Shown: positions 32,761-43,938 of the stretch, one piece after another | How the letters are laid out: every line of letters starts with the position of its first letter | Position numbering within the stretch: position 1 is the stretch's first letter | NCBI GenBank assembly: GCA_037176725.1 | Contig: JAZBRS010000035.1 | Coordinates: 49,362,001-49,426,000 of the forward strand | From: Posidonia oceanica | Taxonomy: Eukaryota; Streptophyta; Magnoliopsida; Alismatales; Posidoniaceae | Direction: 5' to 3' | Length of the DNA: 64,000 bases | Program-made: the position numbers and the translations under genes | The notes under the pieces: generated by a model | The model's input: only the letters and a program-made list of their open reading frames with translations | Database searches by the model: none | What the model was told of the DNA's origin: nothing

Positions 32761-33040
32761 TCTCAGGCTGATATCCTAAACTATCTGCTCTCAGGCTGAT
32801 ATCCTAAACTATCTGCTCAGGCTGATATCCTAAACTATCTGCTCTCAGGCTGATATCCTAAACTATCTGCTCTCAAGCTGATATCCTAAACTATCTGCTC
32901 TCAGGCTGATATCCTAAACTATCTGCTCAGGCTGATATCCTAAACTATCTGCTCTCAGGCTGATATCCTAAACTATCTGCTCAGGCTGATATCCTAAACT
33001 ATCTGCTCTCAGGCTGATAACCTAAACTATCATCTTGGCC
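32761..33040 (+). repeat. T3 tandem array of GGCTGATATCCTAAACTATC units
   Basis: About ten units of 24-28 bases (GGCTGATATCCTAAACTATC plus a TGCTCTCA or TGCTCA spacer). Each contains GATA and TATC as inverted arms 8 bases apart, and AGG/CCT as a second, interleaved pair. Confidence 0.85.
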
Positions 33041-33990
33041 GATCCATGGTTGGCCCGCAGTTGTGTTATACGGCTGACATCCAGTAACTGTCACTCGTAA
33101 TTGCCCTTTCCAGTTGATAGGACTGTAAACTATCGTTCCAGTTGATAGGACTGTAAACTATCGCTCTTGGCTGATGACCCAAAACTCATCCTAGGCTGAT
33201 AACCTAAACTATCACTGGCAATTACGTTATACGGCTGATATCCAGTAACTATCCCTTGCAATTGCTCTTTCCGGTTGATAGGACCATAAACTATCGCTAG
33301 GCTGATAACCTAAACTATCGCTAGGCTGATAACCTAAACTATCACTCACAATTGCATTATACGGCTGATATCCAGTAACTATCACTCGCAAACACCCTTT
33401 CCAGTTGATAGGACTGTAAACTATCGTTCCAGTTGATAGGACTGTAAACTATCATTCTCTGGCTGATGATCCAAAACTCATCCTGGGCTGATATCCAAAA
33501 CTATCACGGGTTTGCGTTATACGGCTGATATCCAGTAACTATCCCTCATAATTGCTCTTTCCGGTTGATAGGACCGTAAACTATTGCTAGGCTGATAACC
33601 TAAACTATCGCTAGGCTGATAACCTAAACTATCACTCGCAATTATGTTACACGGCTGATATCCAGTAACTATCCCTCATGGTTTGCCCTTTCCAGTTGAT
33701 AGGACTGTAAACTATCGTTCCAGTTGATAGGACTGTAAACTATCATTCTCTGGCTGATGATCCAAAACTCATCCTAGGCTGATAACCTAAACTATCACTT
33801 GCAACCATGTTATACGGCTGATATCCAGTAACTATCACTCACAACTGCACCTTCCGGTTGATAGGACCGTAAACTATCGCTCCAGTTGATAGGACTGTAA
33901 ACTATCGCTCCGGTTGATAGGACCGTAAACTATCGCCCTTGGCTGATGATCCGAAACTCATCCGGTCGATGAGTCCGACAACTTATCACC
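33041..33990 (+). repeat. T3 ordered array of complementary domains in the 3' untranslated zone
   Basis: The outer arms GCAGTTGTG (33057-33065) and CACAACTGC (33840-33848) enclose five domains, each closed by its own pair: 33097-33105/33217-33225, 33258-33264/33349-33355, 33387-33393/33510-33516, 33547-33555/33638-33646 and 33677-33686/33801-33809. Linkers of 30-32 bases with TTATACGGCTGATATCCAG separate them. Inside are units with GATAG/CTATC, GATGA/TCATC or GATA/TATC arms. A tail of five similar units runs to 33990. It is not coding. Confidence 0.85.
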
Positions 33991-34394
33991 TCCTCCGCGC
34001 GGCTTCGTCCCAAAGGATGGAGCCCCGCATCCTTCCGCGTCTGGGAAAGGGTCCATCTCTCCCGTCGCACTTTTGTGGGCATTGGCCATTCTTCTTTCTG
34101 TAGCAGGTCTGGACTTCCCACCAAGCTCCGCGACGCGCTGCAACGCCCCTCTTCAGCGTCATCGGCATCACCAGCGTCATCCGCGTCATTTTGGCCTCCC
34201 TTCGGTACTAAATTCAGCACTAACTTTTGCATTGCACCCGCATTAGCATGCATCGCATATACTGCATTTCTTGCATCTGCACCTGCACATTGCGCTGCGG
34301 CAACGATCTACGATGTTCGGTGCATCCGCCGAATAAGTGGCTCACGCCGATAACAACCCTCTGCTCTCGCTAGTCAAATGGGATGTCCCGTCAA
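33991..34394 (+). other. T3 unique 3' untranslated segment before the PPT
   Basis: This is moderately GC-rich sequence homologous to T4 59680-60170 (for example GCGCTGCGGCAACGATC and CCGCCGAATAAGTGGCTCAC). Short open frames occur on both strands without conservation. No gene is supported. Confidence 0.6.
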
Positions 34395-34434
34395 CCCTGA
34401 GCAGCGGCCTCGCTTCGCTTGACCTCGCTCAGGG
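34395..34434 (+). other. hairpin abutting the T3 PPT
   Basis: CCCTGAGC (34395-34402) pairs with GCTCAGGG (34427-34434), with an inner AGCG/CGCT pair. T4 keeps CCTGAGC and GCTCAGG at 59635-59641 and 59666-59672 with an inner AGCGG/CCGCT pair. The last AGGG of the stem is the start of the PPT. Confidence 0.65.
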
Positions 34435-34443
34435 AGGGGCATC
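34431..34443 (+). promoter_or_regulatory. T3 polypurine tract
   Basis: AGGGAGGGGCATC immediately precedes the 3' LTR start TGTTGACACC. It is the RNase-H-resistant primer for plus-strand DNA. The same 13 bases, reverse complemented, stand at 59625-59637 in T4. Confidence 0.88.
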
Positions 34444-37400
34444 TGTTGACACCCCATTTTGACAGGTCGGATCGATTGGAACCTTCTAGTGGCTGCTGAA
34501 CTCGAATCTAGACCCAAACCCACACCTTTCTCTTCCTCTTTCCCCTCAAAATAAGCCCAAACTAGACCTAAGATTACCCCCCTTTTCTGAACCTGAAAAC
34601 TAACCAAAATCCATAGGAAGACTCACCCCTGATGACTTAGTAAACCCACCAAAAAGCCTGCAAAAATTCAAACCGGAACCCCTCCCAAAAACCATAGGAA
34701 ACTTAGGCAAAACCACCTTTTTCTACACCTTAAAACCCCTCCAAAACCTCCTCAGAATCAAACCTAAACCTCAAAACCAGCTCTAGAAACCCTAGCCCCC
34801 ACACCCGCCAAGTTTCACCCCTTTCCGAGACCTTTAAGCCCTCCTTTTGGCCAAATTATCGTTTTCTCTCTTCGGGATTATCGTTTTCTCTCTCCTCTCT
34901 CTCTCTCCTGATTATCGTCTCCCTTTTCATCCCCTTCTTGCCCTTTTTCTGGCTTGGCTGTGGGCCCCCTTTGTACTTCTATCCCTTCTCTATCTTATTT
35001 CTATTTTTATTTTATTTTTAGCATTTTCCCTGAATTTTAAAAAATCAATTGCCCTCAAACCTATCTCTTTTCCCTCCATTTCCCTCCTTTTCCCATTTCT
35101 TTCCTCCTCCTCTTTCCCTTTTCTCTCTTTTGCAAAAACCCATAAAAATCCCTAAAAATCTGTAAAACCCCAAAACATAAAAGAGACAAATCAGAGTTCT
35201 AAGAAAAACAACTAAAAAACATTAAACAAGCAATTAAAAACTTAAACTTAACTAAATCAAGCTCAAGCATGCAAACTAAAAAATGCAAAACAAACCAAAA
35301 GAAAACACTGAAAAATCGAGGAAAAAACTAAAATAAAATCAAAACCCACCAAAAGTAAAAACCCCCATCAGAAGAACTAAAAAAACAAACCCTAAAAAGA
35401 AGAATTAAAAAATAAACACTAAGATAAGTAATTAAAGAAGCAAAAAGACTTAACCTAATAAACATAAGAAAAACAACATGAGGACTTAATTAAAAAGGAA
35501 AAGGAAAACACGTTTAAAAGACTTAAAAAAACACCCCATCAAGCCAGAGAAATCCAACTAAAAATTTCAAGAAGAATTAACAAATAAAAAATCAAAACAT
35601 AATTCAAAAGACTTAAGAAAAGAAAACCTTAAAAGATTAAAACTAAAAGCCAAAACCCACTCTAATTAATATAAAAATAAATCCTAAAAATCCTAATTAA
35701 CATCCTAAAATACTTAACAAGAAAACACAATTTTAAAAAACAATTTAAAAGATTTAACAAACACTTAATCAAGTGGAAAACAAATTAAAAACAAAAGAAA
35801 GCCCTAAAACCCTAATCAAGCCCAAAACACATTAATTAATCCCAAAACAGTCATTAAAAAATCTAATTAAAACCCTAACCCACAACACAACCTTTCTAGT
35901 ATATTCATTTATTTTTAATTTATTTTTTCTAATTTTATTTCCTTTCTTTCCCCTCTCTTTCTTTCTTTCTTCCTTTTTATTTTCCTTTCTTCCTTACTGG
36001 GCCCATCAGCCCGTTTTCCTTTTTCCTTCTTTTTTTCAAAATCCCAGGCCCGGCCCGCGACATCCCTCCTTCCTCCCTTCTTCTTCCTCCTCTCCCGCCT
36101 CTCTGACTTCTCTGAGCTCCTGCCATAGTCAGCCCTGCCATTGCCAGCCCTCGCCAGACCTGCTCTCGCACGCCTCCTGCTCGAGCCGGACCGGCGTGCG
36201 CCGAACCTCGTCCGTGCTCCTGCCATCGCCCCTCCTCGGCATTCAATTGCCGCAGTCCTGCGAAATCAGAAAAAAGGAGGAGAGATCAGAACCATAACGG
36301 GAGGGAGAGGAAAAAAGACAGACCAGAAGCATCCTGGAGAGAGATCTCTCTTGTGTGTGATCCCCAATGAGAGAGAACCGATAATTCCCCCAGCTCCATT
36401 CACAGAAAACGAGTTTTTCTTCGCCCTCTTCCCTTCATTGCTAACAGAGACCAGAACTCCTCCGAAGTCATTCGGAATTGGCCCCCGAATCTCACCCAAG
36501 CTTCCTGCAACACACCCCTCCATTCCACACAAAGAACGAACCCAGCATTTCCCCCGAATCCCGCTGGAAACCGGCAGAACCCAACTCCGATCCCTTTCGG
36601 AATTGCCCGCACCACAGACCATCTTTCCTCCCCAAACTTTGCCCCATTACTCACTGAGACACCACCTCCCTAAGCCACCCGGCCTTCAGCCCTCTCCCTC
36701 ACCACAGACGAAACCTTCCACCGCAAACACCTACGCCAGCATTCTGTCCAAAACCACCACTTCTGCAACTTCACTCTCCAGGCCTTCACAAACTCTTTCG
36801 ACCACCCAGAACCCACCATCGAACCTCCAGCTACCCACCGGAAGCCTCCGCTCGATCCAGAGAGCAACATACCGCTCTCCCCACCTCAGACGACTTCCCC
36901 TGCACCCAAAAGTGCTATCTTTTCCGCCGGCCCGCGAAGCTTTAGTCCAATCATCCAGAAAGCTCCGGAGGGTTGCGTAGAGTCGATCCAAACGCTCGCA
37001 AGCCGCTGACGACGCCCGCACGCTCCGGACGATCACCGCCGGCATCTGCAGAGCCCACCTGCGTCGGGGAGACGCTCCGGACAGTGCAACAGGTATATTC
37101 TTCCACCTTTAGTCTCCCCTTCCTCTCCTCTCGCTTTTCCGCCCCTCAAAAGAGGATTCTGCGGCCGTTTTCGCGAGGTCAGCGCCGCCGCTGACCTTCT
37201 TCCCCGACGAGCTCGACGCTCGTCCCGTCGCGCCGAGCTGCAGAACGACCTCCCATTGGTCGTCCTGGCTCCGCACGGCCTCCTGGACTCCAGCTGCGGC
37301 CTCCGCTTCCTCCGTCAGCGCCTCCTCTCGCCGGACTGCCTTCAGATCAGTTCAGACCTCCGGTGGCTCCTCAGCTCCGCTCCAGACCGCGTCGCCGCTC

Positions 37401-40400
37401 GCCGGACGTCTCCCGTGCTCTGCCAGGACCTGGCGACTCTCTCCCGCCGGACCACCTTGCCGTCAGTAGCCATTTGCCCCCTTTGTCGGCCACTGGTAGC
37501 GACTGCTACAGTGGCCGACGGCCTGCGATATTACTGTAGCAAAATTTCCTTTTACCTTAATTGTTTTACCCTAAAATTGCATATCTGGTTTTAGTTTTCA
37601 TTATTTTGCGTTTCAGTCCTTATTTCATTTAACTTGCTGCATTGTTGAATCAAAATCATATTAAATCGCATGATCTGTTTATGGTTTTTAGTATTTGCAT
37701 GATAGTCCAGTTACTGTGCTTTCCAGTTGTAAAAAATTAGATTTTGGCCCTTCTATTCTTGATTTTAGCATTTAGATCCTGCAGTAGTTTATTTAATTTT
37801 AATGCTGTAACTTTGCCTTATTGCATTGCATTCTGAGTCCCTGTTGTTTTCTGATTTTGCACTTTAGTCCACTGCACTGTAGAACTTAGGATTTATTTTC
37901 TTATTTTGCTTGTTGCATTGCATATTCTTCCTTCTGTTTTCTCATTTTTGCATGTAGGTCCGTTCCATTGCACAGTAGCTATTTCAGTGCATATTTAGCT
38001 TATTAAATTGCATTTTCAGCCCTGCATATTGTAAAAATTGCATGTCAGTCCACAGTCTGTCCATCCAGAGCATATTTAGCTTATAAAATTGCATTTTTTA
38101 GACCCTGCATGGTTTTAAAATTACACATAGGCCCCCTGCATGCTTATAAAAATCATATAAACGCATGTTTGCTTATGAAATCGCATTTTAGCCCCTATGT
38201 TTGAAAGATTGCACGTAAGTCCCCCACTTGCATTCCCAGACTGCTTAGAACCCTGTTTTTTCTGGAAAATTGCATTTTAGACCCTAAAGACTTCAAAATC
38301 GCTTTCCAACTTGCCACATGTTTTCAAAGCCTGTTCTGATGCATACCCCTCCTGAAATATTGCATTTTAAACCCCATCCTTTGCAAAATTGCATACAGCC
38401 CTTTCCTTTTTTCAAAATTCTTGCATGAAAGCCCCAAACTCTTCCAAACTTTTGCATTTAGACCCCCATCTTGCTAAAAATTGCGTTTGAACTCCCAGTT
38501 TTCTGAAAAATCCCCTTGAGTCCTTTTTTTGCATTTTGCATGCATTCTGCATCCATTTAGCTTTGCATTTTAGCATCCTCTTGCACACACTAAGCTCCAC
38601 TAGCTCCCATTCACCTGGGAGGACCTGTCTGCACACCCCTAGGACCCTTGAACACTTAGAGCTGTTCTTCTCCCCTATTCTGGCCCTTCTGCCATGAAGT
38701 TGCGATATCTTCCAATCCGACCGTTGGATCTCCCCAAATAAGCTGCCAGAGCGACCCCGGCGGAGTATTCTTCAGCATAGACCAATCAGATTTCAGATTA
38801 GGCTTTGGATGCCCAAGGTAAGTCCCCCGGAACTTCGGCAGTATTGTTTTGCATATCATTCGCATCGCATGGTTTTTGCGCACTCTTTTCGCTTTGTCTT
38901 GCACCGTTTTGCGTGCCGCCTCTTTGTCTCGCTCCGTTTTGCGTGCCCTTTGGTTTTCTTGCTCCGTTTTGGGCGTAGTTCCGTTTTCTCGCACCGTTTT
39001 GCGTGCCGCTCCTTTGTCTTGCACCGTTTTGTGTCCCCTTTGGCTTTCTTGCTCCGTTTTATGTGCAGCTTCGTTTTCTCGCTCTATTTTGCGTGTCCTT
39101 TGGTTTTCTTGCTCCGTTTTGCGTGCAGTCCTGTTTTCTTGCTCCGTTTTGCGTGCAGCTTCGTTTTCTCGCTCTGTTTTGCGTGCCCTTTGGTTTTCTT
39201 GCTCCATTTTGCGTGCAGTCCTGTTTTCTTGCTCCGTTTTGCGTTCAGCTTCGTTTTCTCGCTCCGTTTTGCGTGCCCTTTGGTTTTTTGCTCCGTTTTG
39301 CGTGTAGTCCTGTTTTCTCGCTCCGTTTTGCGTGCAGCTTCGTTTTCTCGCTCCGTTTTGCGTGCCCTTTAGTTTTCTTGCTCCATTTTGCTTGCCCTTT
39401 GGTTTTCTTGCTCCGTTTTACGCGTAGTTCCGTTTTCTCGCACCGTTTTGCATGCCGCTTCTTTGTCTTGCACCGTTTTGCGTGCCCTTTGGTTTTCTTG
39501 CTCCGTTTTGCGTGCAGCTTCGCTTTCCCGCACCGTTTTGCGTGCCCTCTCGTTTTTTCGCTCCATTTTGCGCGCCGCCTTGTTTTCTTGCTCTGTTTTG
39601 CGCCCCTTTTCGTTTTCCCGCACTGTCTCACGTTCTTGTTCTGTTTCTGGCATCGTTTCGCGTGTTGGCCTCGCTCCTTGCATCGTTTTGGTTCTTGCTT
39701 CATTTCTTGCCTCGTTTTGCGTGTTTTACGCCGTTTTCTCTTGCGTGTCGATCGCATTGCCTGTTTTCCCCGCTGTTTTGTTTTATCGCCCGCATTTGCA
39801 TATAGGGCAGTGATGCTTACTGCCTGGAGTTCTCACGAGCCAGGTTACGCCCGGTTCGGAACACAGACAGCGTTGCTGAGCGTTTAGATTGCACGTTTAC
39901 TTTCCTGCACTGCATTCCCTCACTTAGAGCACACCTTTGAACATCTAGATAGGCATTCATTGGCACTTAGGCATTCAAAGTCTGCATTTCCCTGCGTATG
40001 CGAGTGTAAGCCTAGAAAGACCGATTCTCGGGCGTGTCGGGGGTGTCTAACACCTTCCCCGCGCGTAACAGGAGTCCTTACCCTCTCTTGGCCCGCAATG
40101 ACCATATTGCCCTCATCCTAGGCACGAGTCACATCATTTGCATTCATTTGCATTTTATTTCTTCTGCATTGCCTTGCATTGTATCTTTTGCTTGGTTTTG
40201 CGAGGTTATTCACGCATTTCCCCGATTTTCCTTGTCTCCCGATTTAATAGACTTGGTGGCGACTCCGATTTTGTCTTATCTTCTTCTTTTTCTTTCCCCT
40301 TTCTCTCTCTTTTAAATGTTTTCGAGTTAGGTCTTCCTTCTCGGACATAGCCGCTAATAGTGAGCCTGATTCCGATCGGTGCATGCGAGCTTTGGCAACG

Positions 40401-40433
40401 TGCATGGACGATCCGAACACTGGGATTACTACA
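34444..40433 (+). repeat. T3 3' LTR (5990 bp)
   Basis: This is a near-identical copy of the 5' LTR. By eye the A-rich tract (35170-35870) shows no difference, while several changes cluster in the first 150 bases and in the 30-base array (38890-39740). Long open frames (36141-36980, 39003-39887, and reverse-strand frames) are low-complexity or repeat-derived. It ends ATTACTACA at 40433. Confidence 0.95.
38890..39740 (+). repeat. T3 3' LTR 30-base tandem array
   Basis: Same unit as at 21210-22070, with a different order of GCAGCTTCG, GCAGTCCTG and GCCCTTTGG variants. The overall anchor-to-anchor length is 1000 versus 1001 bases in the 5' LTR. Confidence 0.9.
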
Positions 40434-41496
40434 CTTACCTGTCTTTATTTTCTTTATCTTGCTTGCTTATTATTGCTTCATTTCTTGCAATGCATGTCTA
40501 CATACTTGTTTGGCAACAATGCATGCTTTTTGAATGCTGAATGCTTCCCTTACACATTTGCTATGTCACTACGCACGCACATGCCTTGCATATATGCCTT
40601 TTGACATGATGAATGCTTTTTCTTCACTATCATGCTCACGAACACTCGCATATGCCATGCACTGGCCTTTTGCTGTGTTGTGTGTTGTTTGCCTACCATG
40701 TTTGACTGATTTTCTTCCCTTTCGCACATGCCATGTCTAGGATAGTAGAGACTTGTTTGCTCTCCCCATGGTTAACTAAAAACAGCAAGTAAAAGGAACT
40801 TCTAGGGGTAACTAGAGACTTCAAACAATCCTTCACCCCCTTGGGTTAATAAAACACGCAAGATAAAAGACTTTAATCATTTGCATAAGCATCATATAGG
40901 GCATGCATCTTCTCATCTGAGTCCACCTATTAGTTTGCGAAGGACAGTCCCGGCCTCTTGTTCCACCGCTTTGGGCATGGCGCAAGTCAGTCGGTCTGTC
41001 CCCCCTTTGTTCAGGGGTCGTGTCGATGTTAGTAGAGGGTACCACCCACGCTTTGGCAGGGTAGAGGCCACCAACGCACCACCCTGTCATTACCTGAGCT
41101 CTAGGCCAGGAGTTAGGCAGGGAACCCACTTTTCTGACCTGAGTCGGTGACCCATACACCCAGGGATACCCGAAGTAGATCACCCGCTAAGATACACTAG
41201 TTAGGTAAGGGGGGCATACTAGAAAGCATACATATCATTCATGCCATTTAACTTAACTCATTTGCATCCGTCTTTTCAGTTTCTAACCCCAGTTTCCTTC
41301 TGTTTGTGTCAGCGGTGATCGGTAAGCGAGTTCCCCTTGCTAGAGCTTGAGTACCGACCCTTGTTGACACCCCTGTTGCGACCTTATTCGTGACCATTAC
41401 CCTTCTAAGCTATCCGCCTTTGCGACGATAGCTCCTATTAGGAATCGCCGTTTGCATACCTGTCGCAGCCCTATTCTCACGCACTCTAGGTCAGCA
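40434..41496 (+). other. T2 leader, second part
   Basis: The leader carries the conserved block at about 40740-41240, including a short frame at 40881-41150, and an acceptor-like pyrimidine stretch with CAG at 41310-41312. No other gene is seen. Confidence 0.75.
40881..41150 (+). CDS. short conserved leader ORF (89 codons), T2 copy, ATG lost
   Basis: This is the same frame as in T1 and T3 (HHIGHASSHLSPPISLRR near the start, LSR at the end). One base missing in ATGAAG removes the ATG. Two single-base insertions near 40970-41012 shift and then nearly restore the frame. That pattern suggests decay, or conservation at RNA level, rather than a required peptide. Confidence 0.25.
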   Translation: MHKHHIGHASSHLSPPISLRRTVPASCSTALGMAQVSRSVPPLFRGRVDVSRGYHPRFGRVEATNAPPCHYLSSRPGVRQGTHFSDLSR

Positions 41497-43938
41497 ATGG
41501 TCCAGTACGTCAGTGAGCCTCTCTTTACTCCTGTCACGGAGGGTGTTTCCATTCCGGCCCCTCCGGTCGCTCCTTCTGTCCCTTTTGTTCCCCCTCCGAC
41601 GCCAGGGTTTCCTCCCCTAACGCTTCTAGGATCTCAGTATGTCCCGGGACAGTGGCAAGCATCTCTTCCTCCGGATCCGGTCGTCGAGTCTATCTTGATG
41701 ACCGTTACTCGCGCTTCGGAGACGCCACTGCCCCCTCCGTCCCAGGGATACGTCGCCTTTGACATCCCTCCTACCGCTGCTGCGACTTTCATTGTAGAAC
41801 CTTTTCCTCCCGGACAGTCTGTGTCCGTGCCATTTGCCTCTCAACCTTCGCCGGCACTGCACTTCAGCGTCCCCACTGGCGAGACGCCTGAGGCGCAGTA
41901 CCAGCACCTGATGGAGCTTGCCCAGAGACTGCAAGGCATGGCTCTATCGATTCGTCCTTCCTGTGCTCCTGTCGTCCCTGAGGTTCCTTTGAGGCCAGTC
42001 CCTGCATTTCTTGCATCTACCTCCACGCCTCTGCCTCGACCATCGTCTCAACTGCTCACGGTTCCGACGATGGGGGCCCGTTTACCGCCTCCTGCTGCAC
42101 AACACTTAGCACAGCATGCTCCTCTTCCCCCTGGTGGTCAGTCCTTTGGACCGGCTGGAGCCCAGTACCTCACTGGCTCGCTGTCTGGCACCCCGCCTGT
42201 ACAGCAACTGGTGCTCCGTCATCCTACCCCTATCACAGCACAGCATGGCATTTACTCTTCTCCTTTGCAACAAGCCCAGCATCCTGCATACACTCCTGCA
42301 TACACAGTTCCCTAGCACGGATACGCCGGCCATCCCGTTGCTCCACCAGGCGACGCTATGGTAGATCCGGAGGAGCACTTAGGTGCGACCCATTCGGCGT
42401 ATGTGCTCACTACCCCTGCTGATCCCTCCCCTATAACAGCAACTCCGGACCCCATCAACAACCGGATGGACATCTTGGAGAAGGCACTACAACTAGTGCA
42501 GGGTACTGAGCACCAGACCTACCAATTTTGGGACCTCTGCTGTTTTCTAGAGGCAGTACTCCCTCCAAAGTTCAAAATTCCAGACTTCGAGAAATATAAT
42601 GGTAGGGGCTGCCCCGTGGCACACCTGAGGGCGTATTGCGGTGATCTCACTCAGCTTCAGCCTGACGAGAGGTTGCTGATCCGCCTGTTCCAGAAGAGTT
42701 TGACCGGGGCGGCACTCAAGTGGTTTACATCGCTTGATATGTCAGCCATCAAGACTTGGAACGACCTCAATCAGGCGTTCTTGGAACAATACTCCTTCAA
42801 CCTCGATCTAGTCCCAAAGCGGGCGGACTTGATCACAATCAAGCAGAATTCCGACGAGCCGTTCGGGGAGTACGTCGGCCGCTGGCACGCCCTTGCCTCT
42901 CAGGTTCGAGATAGACCCTCTGACGAGGAGTCTATTGAGATCGTCATCAAAGGGGCGCAGCCATCTCTTGGAGTTCTGCTTAGCATCCAACCAGTCACTA
43001 CTTTTGCAGCACTCATCAGAGCTGGAGCGCGCGTGGAGAGTTCTTTGTGGAGTGGCAACTTCCCGGCTCTCTCTGCGTTCACTAAGCAGGCCGCGATCAG
43101 TAGTAACAGTGCCAATAGCAGCGCCTCCAACAACAACAGCGGCAGCAGCAACAACCGCCCGAAGAGGAAGGACTCGCCGAAAACCGCTGTTGCATTCGTC
43201 GACTCCCCTGCTGTGCCTGTTCGCTTGCCATCCCGGCCTACCCCAGCTCAGATGGTGTACGCTCCTGCACTTAGGAATCCACCCACACCACAAATCACAA
43301 CCACCACTAGACCGGTCTACCCCGCCGCACCGGTTCAGCAAGGCTCATACCAAAGGCAAAGAAGGCCACCCACTGAGAAGCGGAAATTCACCCCACTGGT
43401 GGAACCGCTCACGGTCATTTTGCCAAAGGTTGCATCGCTCCTGAAGTTCCCGGAGGTTCGTCCGCTCCCAAATCCTTTGCTGCATTGGTTTAGGGCGAAC
43501 CTCTTCTGCAATTTCCATCGAAGTACCGGGCACTCGACGGACAATTGCTACTCCTTACGGAACGCTATTCAGGATTTAATCGAATCGGGAACGATTGTGA
43601 TTGACACGCACGAGGCATCCACTCAAGCACACACACATGCATCTGCACATTCAGATGTTCCCCCTCATTCTGGCATCATCCACCAACCCTTACCGGAGCA
43701 CTCTTTTCCGGGAGGGGCGGGAACCTCAGGCATTCACTCTGTCTTCCCTTCTGGGCCTACTACCTCTGTGGTAGACCCTTCTGATCTTATCTCTGATATT
43801 TCTGAGCCTTTCCCTGTAAATCTCTATCTTACGGCAGTTGCCGGCTCCGAGTCGGGAATTCACACGATCCGACCACATGCCAGGCCGGAGCGCCCCCCGC
43901 TGTGCTTCCTCAGGCTCAATCCCCTGTACACCTTCTAG
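41497..43938 (+). pseudogene. T2 Gag region, one amber and one frameshift
   Basis: It starts at the conserved ATG (GCAATGGTCCAG). The Pro-rich N-terminal part is continuous with Gag here, because the amber shared by T1 and T3 is a CAA glutamine codon. TAG at 42313-42315 replaces CAG (CHG-type C to T), and the frame continues from ATG 42358. The gag core is at about 42560-43080 (PPKFKIPDFEKY, NDLNQAFLEQYSFNLDLVPK). A Ser/Asn-rich stretch follows. A zinc knuckle (CNFHRSTGHSTDNC) lies near 43505-43550. A net 10-base loss near 43893-43910 shifts the frame into the protease part. Gag would form the particle and bind RNA. Only two lesions separate this from an open Gag. Confidence 0.87.

Larger units (their letters stand above)
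16777..40433 (+). mobile_element. T3: complete 23.7-kb non-autonomous Tat/Ogre element
   Basis: Two LTRs of 5986 and 5990 bp, both TGTTGACACC...ATTACTACA, flank an internal region with PBS, leader, gag-protease, a remnant of the last codons of integrase, the extra ORF, a structured repeat zone and a PPT. CTTAC duplications at 16772-16776 and 40434-40438 prove a single insertion event into T2. RT, both RNases H and integrase are missing, so this copy, or its parent, must have been moved by proteins from another element. The LTRs differ at only a small share of sites by eye, so it is the youngest clearly datable insertion here. Confidence 0.95.

Noticed and set aside
33097..33848. Domain boundary words as ordinary direct repeats of an AATTGC-containing unit
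   Set aside because: Some words contain the self-complementary AATT, so this was considered. The asymmetric flanks (GTAATTGCC versus GGCAATTAC) and the AATT-free pairs (CGCAAAC/GTTTGCG, CATGGTTTGC/GCAACCATG, and in T4 GCAATGCC/GGCATTGC, ATTGCGCGT/ACGCGCAAT) show true inversion.
32761..33990. CRISPR-like regular repeats
   Set aside because: Units are contiguous or separated by repeat-derived linkers, not unique spacers; the context is a plant LTR retrotransposon with no cas genes.
40434..40440. T2 PBS deleted by recombination at 40433/40434
   Set aside because: The apparent loss of the PBS after the LTR end at 40433 is explained by T3 insertion: this LTR is the 3' LTR of T3, and CTTAC on both sides shows that the sequence to the right is T2 leader. 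The T2 PBS is intact at 16429-16446.
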